Assembly: GCA_013361975.1 (NCBI GenBank)
Contig: JABFXB010000459.1
Span: 1-10,237 of the forward strand
DNA length: 10,237 nucleotides
Origin: Dermatophilaceae bacterium
GTDB lineage: Bacteria; Actinomycetota; Actinomycetes; Actinomycetales; Dermatophilaceae
Direction of reading: 5' to 3'
This document shows, piece after piece, positions 6,150-10,237 of the stretch (its first letter is position 1; the number at the start of each line of letters is the position of its first letter). The notes under the pieces were generated by a model. The model was given only the letters and a program-made list of their open reading frames with translations, made no database searches and had not been told where the DNA came from. The translations under genes and the position numbers were made by a program.

Positions 6150-6589
6150 CACCGGTCTCCTGCGGGTTGGTCGGTGTCGGTTCGGTTGTCCTGCTCGTAC
6201 TCCGCGAGCGCCTGCTCGGCGACGGCGAAGGCGTGGTTGGCCGACGGGACGCCGAGGTAGATCGCCGCCTGGAGCAGCACCTCCTGGATCTCCTCGACGG
6301 TGAGCCCGTTGCGGCGGGCGGCGCGCACGTGCATGGCGAGCTCGTCCCAGTGGTCGCGGGCGACCAGAGCCGTCAGGGTGATCGCGCTGCGCGTGCGGCG
6401 GTCGAGCCCGGGACGTGTCCAGATCTCGCCCCACGCGTAGCGCGTGATGAGGTCCTGGAACGGCTCGGTGAAGGCCGTGGTGCGTGCCTGCGCCCGGTCG
6501 ACGTGCGCGTCGGAGAGAACCTCGCGCCGCACGACCAGGCCCTCGTCGTGCGCCTGGCCCGCGGTGCGGGAGCGGCTGTCGTCACTCAT
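6149..6589 (-). CDS. pcaC: 4-carboxymuconolactone decarboxylase
   Basis: The enzyme decarboxylates gamma-carboxymuconolactone to beta-ketoadipate enol-lactone (EC 4.1.1.44). At 146 residues it is a stand-alone CMD protein, slightly longer than the usual ~130. The core matches the family: RYAWGEIWTRPGLDRRTRS (50-68), then ITLTALVARDHWDELAMHVRAA with His87, then the NGLTVEEIQEVLLQ helix with Glu100, and the IYLGVPSANHAFAVA end segment. The reading frame is open further upstream, but those residues only shadow pcaD. The ATG at 6589 has AGGAGG at 6596-6601 with 6-base spacing. The start lies inside the pcaD end (8-base overlap), and the stop shares one base with the pcaF start. In many actinobacteria this domain is fused behind PcaD as PcaL; here it is separate. 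Confidence 0.95.
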   Translation of the reverse strand: MSDDSRSRTAGQAHDEGLVVRREVLSDAHVDRAQARTTAFTEPFQDLITRYAWGEIWTRPGLDRRTRSAITLTALVARDHWDELAMHVRAARRNGLTVEEIQEVLLQAAIYLGVPSANHAFAVAEQALAEYEQDNRTDTDQPAGDR

Positions 6590-7397
6590 GACCGGCCTCC
6601 TGCGCGTCGCCACCCCGGAGCGAGTGGAGGAAGTCGGCAAGCCGGCGCGCCGTGGCCTCGGGCTGCTCGGCCGGCGGCAGGTGGGCCGCGCCGGCGAGCA
6701 CGCCACAGGAGCCGCCGGACCGTTCGGCCACGAGCTCGGCCATCGACGGCGGCGCGACCTCGTCGAGCTCCCCGGCCAGCGCCAGCACCGGCACCGTGAC
6801 CCCCGCGAGGTCGTCGCGCGCGTCGAAGGCGGCGAGCGCCTCGCAGCACCGTGCGTAGCTGGCGCTGTCGGCATGCTGCAGCGACGTGAGCAGCTCGGTG
6901 GCGCGGGCGGGCTCGCGCTCGATGAACCCCGGGGCGAACCACCGCTTCGCCGACCCCTCGACCATCACCGGCGTGCCCGCTCGCCGGACGAGGTCGGCGC
7001 GCTCGTGCCAGCCGCCTGCCTCACCGATCTTCGCCCCCGAGGCGATGCTGACCACGCCTGCGAAGGCGTCGGCGTGGTGGACGGCGAGCGCGAGGCCGAC
7101 GGCCCCGCCGAGGGAGACGCCGGCATACGCGATGGGAGCGCCCGAGGCGGCGCGGAGGCCCTCGGTCGCCTCGACGACGGCATCGGCCAGGTCGTCCACG
7201 GTCAGCGGATGGTCGTGGGGCGCGCTCGCGCCGTGGCCCGGGAGGTCCCAGCCGACGACGGCGAGGTCGGAGGGCAGCTCGGCAGCGCAGGCTGCCCAGA
7301 GGGGCGCGACGGCCGTGCCCAGCGACGGGCCCACGACCAGCAGGCCGCCCGGGCGCTCGGGGCGGCGCAGCTGCGTCAGGGTGATCCGGATGGTCAT
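6582..7397 (-). CDS. pcaD: 3-oxoadipate enol-lactonase
   Basis: This alpha/beta-hydrolase opens beta-ketoadipate enol-lactone to beta-ketoadipate (EC 3.1.1.24). The 271 residues match free PcaD (~260). The catalytic triad is readable: Ser95 in the nucleophile elbow GVSLGG, Asp212 in LAGELDEVAPP, and His239 in GAAHLPPAEQP. The oxyanion-side motif VGPSLGTAVAPLW (22-34) and DLPGHGASAP (51-60) are also typical. The frame is open upstream to 7805, but the ATG at 7397 overlaps the pcaB stop as ATGA and has GGGGG at 7404-7408. The 3' end carries the pcaC ribosome binding site and overlaps pcaC by 8 bases. No C-terminal CMD domain is fused, so it is not PcaL. Confidence 0.95.
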   Translation of the reverse strand: MTIRITLTQLRRPERPGGLLVVGPSLGTAVAPLWAACAAELPSDLAVVGWDLPGHGASAPHDHPLTVDDLADAVVEATEGLRAASGAPIAYAGVSLGGAVGLALAVHHADAFAGVVSIASGAKIGEAGGWHERADLVRRAGTPVMVEGSAKRWFAPGFIEREPARATELLTSLQHADSASYARCCEALAAFDARDDLAGVTVPVLALAGELDEVAPPSMAELVAERSGGSCGVLAGAAHLPPAEQPEATARRLADFLHSLRGGDAQEAGHE

Positions 7398-8764
7398 GCG
7401 TTTCCCCCGAGGTCGGTGCTGAGGTGGGCGGCCCGGCGTGCCTCGTGGCGGGCGACGGCCCGGTCGACGAGGTCGCCGGCGGCGCCGAGGTAGTGGGTGG
7501 GGTCGAGCAGGTCTGCGACGGCATCGTCGGGCAGGACGTGCTCGGGCAGGTAGGCCCGCAGGATGGGCGTGAGGTGCTTCGCCCGTGCGCCACCGACGAG
7601 GGCGGGGCGCAGGGCGCTCACGGCCGATGCCCCCTTCGGGAGCATCGCGACCTCGCGCAGCAGCCGTTCGGCGACGAGGGCCGGCCCCACCGCGTCGACG
7701 TTGCGTCGCATCGCGTCGACGTCGACCTCGAGGCCGGCGAGCAGCTCGTGGGTCTGGTCCGCCGCGACGACGACGCGGCGGAGCAGGCGCAGCAGGGCTC
7801 CCCACTCGGCGTGCCAGGCGCCGTCGGGGCGCTCGTCGACAGCGAGACCGGCGGCACTGTGCAGCGTCGCCCCCAGGTGCGGCGCCTCGATCGCGACCGA
7901 CCGGACCAGGACCGACAGCACGGGGTTTCGCTTCTGGGGCAGCGTCGACGAGCCGCCGCGCCCGTCGTCCGCAGGCTCTCGCAGCTCAGCGATCTCGGCG
8001 CGCGAGAGCGTGACGACGTCGGTGGCCACCTTGCCCATCGCGTCGGCCGCGCGCACGAGGCAGTCGCCGACCCGCGTGATCGGACCGCGGTCGGTGTGCC
8101 ACGGTCGGCCCGGGTCGGCGAGGCCGAGCTCGTCGGCAAGCAGCCCCACCGCCTCGGCCGACCGTCCCGGCACGAGTGCCTCGACCGCGGCCAGCGTGCC
8201 GGCTGCCCCTCCGCACTGGACGGGCAGCGTATGCCGGATGGTGACCAGCTCGGCGACGGCGTCGTCGAGTGCCCCCAACCAGCCGGCGGCCTTGAGCCCG
8301 AAGGTCGTCGGCAGGGCGGGCTGCCCGAGAGTGCGTGCGACCTGCACCGTGTCGCGGTGCTCCCCCGCGAGCCGGGCCGCGGCGTCGGCGGCGGCCTGGA
8401 GGTGCTCGGTCAGGACCGCACCGGCCCGGGCGACGAGGAGCATGACTGCGGTGTCGACGACGTCCTGGCTCGTGAGTCCGCGGTGCACGGCGGCTGCGGC
8501 GTCACCCACACGCTCGCGCAGCGAGGCGAGCATCGGGATGACGGGGTTGCCACCGCCCTCGGCCTGCCTGCCGATCGCCTCGACGTCGTGGTCGTCGGCC
8601 ACGCAGGCCTCGCCCACGACGGTCACGACCTCGTCGGTGACGAGGCCGAGGCGTCGCTGGACCCGGACCCAGGCCGCCTCGACGTCGAGCATGGCCTTGA
8701 GCACGGCGCGGTCGTCGGTGAGTCCGGCGGCGCGGGGAGCGCCCGGCTCGAGCAGGCCGCTCAC
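7394..8764 (-). CDS. pcaB: 3-carboxy-cis,cis-muconate cycloisomerase
   Basis: A member of the fumarase/aspartase superfamily that converts beta-carboxy-cis,cis-muconate to gamma-carboxymuconolactone (EC 5.5.1.2). The 456 residues are normal for bacterial CMLE (~450). Superfamily motifs occur in order: GLTSQDVVDTAVM (96-108), QCGGAAGTLAAVEAL (183-197), and the signature GGSSTLPQKRNP (270-281) with the Ser272/Ser273 loop. The usual Met of the signature is Leu here, a conservative change. The start is GTG at 8764, overlapping the pcaG stop as GTGA; homology (LTDDRAVLKAMLDVEAAW) begins right after it, and no other nearby start fits. It overlaps pcaD by 4 bases. Adenylosuccinate lyase is a superfamily alternative, excluded by operon context and the CMLE-like C-terminal region. 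Confidence 0.94.
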   Translation of the reverse strand: MSGLLEPGAPRAAGLTDDRAVLKAMLDVEAAWVRVQRRLGLVTDEVVTVVGEACVADDHDVEAIGRQAEGGGNPVIPMLASLRERVGDAAAAVHRGLTSQDVVDTAVMLLVARAGAVLTEHLQAAADAAARLAGEHRDTVQVARTLGQPALPTTFGLKAAGWLGALDDAVAELVTIRHTLPVQCGGAAGTLAAVEALVPGRSAEAVGLLADELGLADPGRPWHTDRGPITRVGDCLVRAADAMGKVATDVVTLSRAEIAELREPADDGRGGSSTLPQKRNPVLSVLVRSVAIEAPHLGATLHSAAGLAVDERPDGAWHAEWGALLRLLRRVVVAADQTHELLAGLEVDVDAMRRNVDAVGPALVAERLLREVAMLPKGASAVSALRPALVGGARAKHLTPILRAYLPEHVLPDDAVADLLDPTHYLGAAGDLVDRAVARHEARRAAHLSTDLGGNA

Positions 8765-9363
8765 ACCTCGTGCCTCGGGTAGCGCAGGAAGACCGTCTCG
8801 CCCTCGCCCTGCAGCCGCACGTCGAAGCGCAGCGACCCGTCGACCTCGCGAGTCGCCACGAGCGTGGCCCGGTCGGCCGGCTCGAGGGACGCGAGCAGGG
8901 TGTCGGACGCGAGCGCCGACTCGGGCTCGGGAAGGTAGATCCGGGTGAACAGCCGGTTGAGCAGGCCGCGGGCGAAGACCGTCATGGCGATGAACGGTGC
9001 CGCTCCCTCCGTGGTGGTGCCCGGCTCGAGCGTCGTGAAGGAGTAGCCGCCGTCGCGCCAGGTCTGGGTGCGACCGAAGCCGGTGAAGACGCCGGGGTCG
9101 CGGCGCAGGGAGCCCTGCGCCCGCACGACCCGGCCGTCGGTGTCGGCCTGCCAGATCTCCAGGAGCGCGTCGGGCACCGGCGCGCCGTGGCCGTCGGTGA
9201 CGGTTCCGTGCAGGCGCACCGACCCCGGCGAGCCCGCAGGCACGAGGTGCTCGCCGTCCTCGAAGGGCAGGGCGTAGTGGTAGAAGGGCCCGACCGTCTG
9301 ACCCGGCGTGGGCGTCAGGCCCCGCATGAGGGCATACTGCGGGTTCGCTTGTGCTTCAGGCAT
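8761..9363 (-). CDS. pcaG: Protocatechuate 3,4-dioxygenase alpha subunit
   Basis: This is the structural alpha subunit of the non-haem iron intradiol dioxygenase (EC 1.13.11.3) that opens protocatechuate to beta-carboxymuconate; 200 residues, the usual alpha size. It has the intradiol fold segments TPGQTVGPFYHYAL (19-32), VPDALLEIWQAD, GFGRTQTWRDGGYSFTTLEPG, and the alpha hallmark VFARGLLNRLFTRIYLPE, ending in RLQGEGETVFLRYP. In the region aligned with the beta iron ligands it reads APFIAMTVFARG, so both His ligands are absent, consistent with a subunit that does not bind iron. The long upstream open frame is a shadow of pcaH; the ATG at 9363 has AGGAGG at 9370-9375 (6-base spacing) and overlaps pcaH by 8 bases. 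The stop overlaps pcaB by 4 bases. Confidence 0.95.
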   Translation of the reverse strand: MPEAQANPQYALMRGLTPTPGQTVGPFYHYALPFEDGEHLVPAGSPGSVRLHGTVTDGHGAPVPDALLEIWQADTDGRVVRAQGSLRRDPGVFTGFGRTQTWRDGGYSFTTLEPGTTTEGAAPFIAMTVFARGLLNRLFTRIYLPEPESALASDTLLASLEPADRATLVATREVDGSLRFDVRLQGEGETVFLRYPRHEV

Positions 9364-10159
9364 GCTCGCCCTCCTCCATGGGGGTCGCGTGGGTGCCGGT
9401 GAGCACGATGTCCCAGCGGTAGCCGAGCAGCCGCTCGTGCTCCGACGTGTCGTGGTCGTAGGTGGCGACGAGCCGGTCGCGCGCGGGCTGGTTCGTGATC
9501 GCCTGGTAGATCGGGTCGAGCGCGAAGAGCGGGTCGCCGGGGAAGTACATCTGGGTGACCAGCCGCTGCGTGAACTCGGTGCCGAAGAGCGAGAAGTGCA
9601 CGTGCGCGGGCCGCCAGGCGTTGCGGTGGTTGCGCCACGGGTAGGGGCCGGGCTTGATCGTGACGAACGAGTAGGAGCCGTCGTCGCCCGTGATGGTGCG
9701 TCCGACGCCCGTGAAGTTCGGGTCGACCGGTGCCGGGTGCTGGTCACGCTTGTGGATGTAGCGCCCGGCCGCGTTGGCCTGCCACACCTCGACGAGCTGC
9801 CGGCGGACCGGCCTGCCGTCGCCGTCGAGCACGCGGCCGGCGATGCGGATGCGCTCCCCGATCGGCTCGCCACCGCGCTGGATGGTGAGGTCGGCCTCGA
9901 GCGGGTCGACGTCGCGCTGCCCGAAGACCGGCGCGACGAGCTCGATGCCCTCGGGGTCGGCGTGGCGCGGCTCCTTGGTCGGATGACGTAGCTCTGCGCT
10001 GCGGTAGGCGGGGAAGTCGAGGCGCGGTTGGACCCTCGCGAGCCCCCTCGCCTCGTCGTCGGCGTGCGCGGCAGCGATCTCGGCGCTGACTGCGGCCTGG
10101 GTCTCGCGGCCGGGCGCCAGGTCGCGGGCCTCGCCTTGCTCGATCACCGTCTCGCTCAT
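9356..10159 (-). CDS. pcaH: Protocatechuate 3,4-dioxygenase beta subunit
   Basis: This is the iron-binding beta subunit. It is the first gene of the operon and carries out the committed ring cleavage with PcaG. The four Fe(III) ligands are present: Tyr134 (GRYIHKRD), Tyr173 (GPYPWRNH), and His186 and His188 (RPAHVHFS), with Arg183 beside them. Their spacing (39, 13 and 2 residues) equals that of the Pseudomonas enzyme (Tyr108, Tyr147, His160, His162). The protein has 267 residues against about 240 in Pseudomonas; the extra ~26 are a charged, Ala-rich N-terminus. The frame is open to an ATG at 10213, but the ATG at 10159 has AGGAGG at 10165-10170 with 5-base spacing and lies downstream of the probable transcription start near 10179, so it is chosen. 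Confidence 0.96.
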   Translation of the reverse strand: MSETVIEQGEARDLAPGRETQAAVSAEIAAAHADDEARGLARVQPRLDFPAYRSAELRHPTKEPRHADPEGIELVAPVFGQRDVDPLEADLTIQRGGEPIGERIRIAGRVLDGDGRPVRRQLVEVWQANAAGRYIHKRDQHPAPVDPNFTGVGRTITGDDGSYSFVTIKPGPYPWRNHRNAWRPAHVHFSLFGTEFTQRLVTQMYFPGDPLFALDPIYQAITNQPARDRLVATYDHDTSEHERLLGYRWDIVLTGTHATPMEEGEHA

Positions 10160-10185
10160 GTCGACCTCCTCGTCTGCCTGGCCCG

Positions 10186-10215
10186 ACCGTAGCAGACTGT
10201 GCGCATTCTGCACAA
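10186..10215 (-). promoter_or_regulatory. Candidate pcaH operon promoter
   Basis: On the minus strand, TTGTGC (10210-10215) is followed after 18 bases by TACGGT (10186-10191), an actinobacterial TAnnnT-type -10. The predicted start near 10179 leaves a leader of about 20 bases containing AGGAGG. The 15-base inverted repeat at 10218-10232 abuts the -35 on its upstream side, at about -39 to -53, a position more usual for activation than for repression. Assigned by eye. Confidence 0.5.
10199..10213. promoter_or_regulatory. Possible second, degenerate IclR site over the pcaH -35
   Basis: GTGCGC-ATT-CTGCAC has outer arms GTGC/GCAC as an inverted repeat (TGTGC/GCACA with 7 bases between at 10198-10214). 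It keeps the 15-base size of the stronger site 4 bases away, and the two centres are 19 bases apart, close to two helix turns. It covers most of the candidate -35. IclR regulators often bind repeated sites, but this one is degenerate and could be chance. Confidence 0.3.
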
Positions 10216-10217
10216 GC

Positions 10218-10232
10218 GTTCGCTATGCGAAC
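10218..10232. promoter_or_regulatory. PcaR-type IclR operator upstream of pcaH
   Basis: GTTCGC-TAT-GCGAAC is a perfect inverted repeat with six-base arms and a three-base centre. It has the length and left half of the Pseudomonas putida PcaR site as I recall it (GTTCGATAATCGCAC). It stands directly before the pcaHGBDCFIJ operon, whose last gene encodes a PcaR-like IclR protein, so it is the probable binding site of that protein. The repeat is seen; the protein match is inference. Confidence 0.75.
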
Positions 10233-10237
10233 ACTAG

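Noticed and set aside
4530..6260. Open frame of 576 codons on the plus strand
   Set aside because: It runs antisense to pcaF and the ends of pcaI and pcaC. Its composition (Arg, Ala, Gly, Val and Asp rich) is that of a GC-rich mirror frame, with no recognisable domain.
7424..8948. Two long plus-strand open frames of about 450-460 codons
   Set aside because: Both are antisense to pcaB, which has a full family motif set. Their low-complexity Ser/Arg/Ala or Gly/Val/Arg composition marks them as shadows.
10160..10213. 18-residue N-terminal extension of PcaH from the ATG at 10213
   Set aside because: It would start upstream of the candidate -10 and predicted transcription start and has no better ribosome binding site than the ATG at 10159.
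1..10237. An undescribed defence, mobile or biosynthetic system
   Set aside because: All coding space is taken by recognised catabolic, transport and regulatory genes. No integrase, transposase, direct-repeat array, toxin-antitoxin pair or unassigned gene is visible.

Overview
This window comes from a high-GC genome with long antisense open frames, a strong G/C preference at third codon positions and tightly overlapping genes. It reads as actinobacterial chromosome. The protein sequences feel like Micrococcales (Intrasporangiaceae-like), but that narrower placement is an impression and not shown. The content is aromatic-acid catabolism: a complete protocatechuate branch of the beta-ketoadipate pathway, next to what looks like a quinate/shikimate feeder module.

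Left part (1-2573). A 3'-truncated MHS-family MFS transporter is read leftward from 915. It is divergent from a rightward LacI-family regulator gene (1060-2112), which overlaps a type II 3-dehydroquinate dehydratase gene (aroQ type, 2109-2573) by ATGA. The 144-base divergent region holds a perfect 16-base palindrome with a central CG (1033-1048), placed so that one repressor could control both directions. The pairing of an MHS (ShiA-like) transporter with a catabolic-type dehydroquinase suggests import and conversion of quinate, shikimate or dehydroshikimate to protocatechuate. The dehydroshikimate dehydratase and the quinate/shikimate dehydrogenase needed for this are not in the window.

Middle (2574-2648). 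A long hairpin (14-base-pair arms) without a U-tract separates the convergent aroQ and iclR genes and probably terminates both transcripts.

Right part (2649-10159, all on the minus strand, read right to left). The order is pcaH-pcaG-pcaB-pcaD-pcaC-pcaF-pcaI-pcaJ, then an IclR-family regulator. Junctions overlap by 8, 4, 4, 8 and 1 bases from pcaH to pcaF, there is a 43-base gap before pcaI, a 4-base overlap into pcaJ, and a 48-base gap before iclR. This is one probable transcription unit encoding every step from protocatechuate to succinyl-CoA and acetyl-CoA: ring cleavage (PcaHG), cycloisomerisation (PcaB), decarboxylation (PcaC), lactone hydrolysis (PcaD), CoA transfer (PcaIJ) and thiolysis (PcaF). 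Catalytic residues are intact in the enzymes where they were checked. PcaD and PcaC are separate proteins, unlike the PcaL fusion of many actinobacteria.

Right edge (10160-10237). The pcaH promoter region has a 15-base inverted repeat, GTTCGC-TAT-GCGAAC, of the type bound by PcaR-like IclR regulators. It lies just upstream of a plausible -35/-10 pair and fits control by the IclR gene at the operon's far end.

I see no mobile elements, CRISPR arrays, rRNA or tRNA genes, and no evidence of an undescribed system. The most interesting parts are the regulatory layouts of the two promoter regions and the probable quinate/shikimate module.
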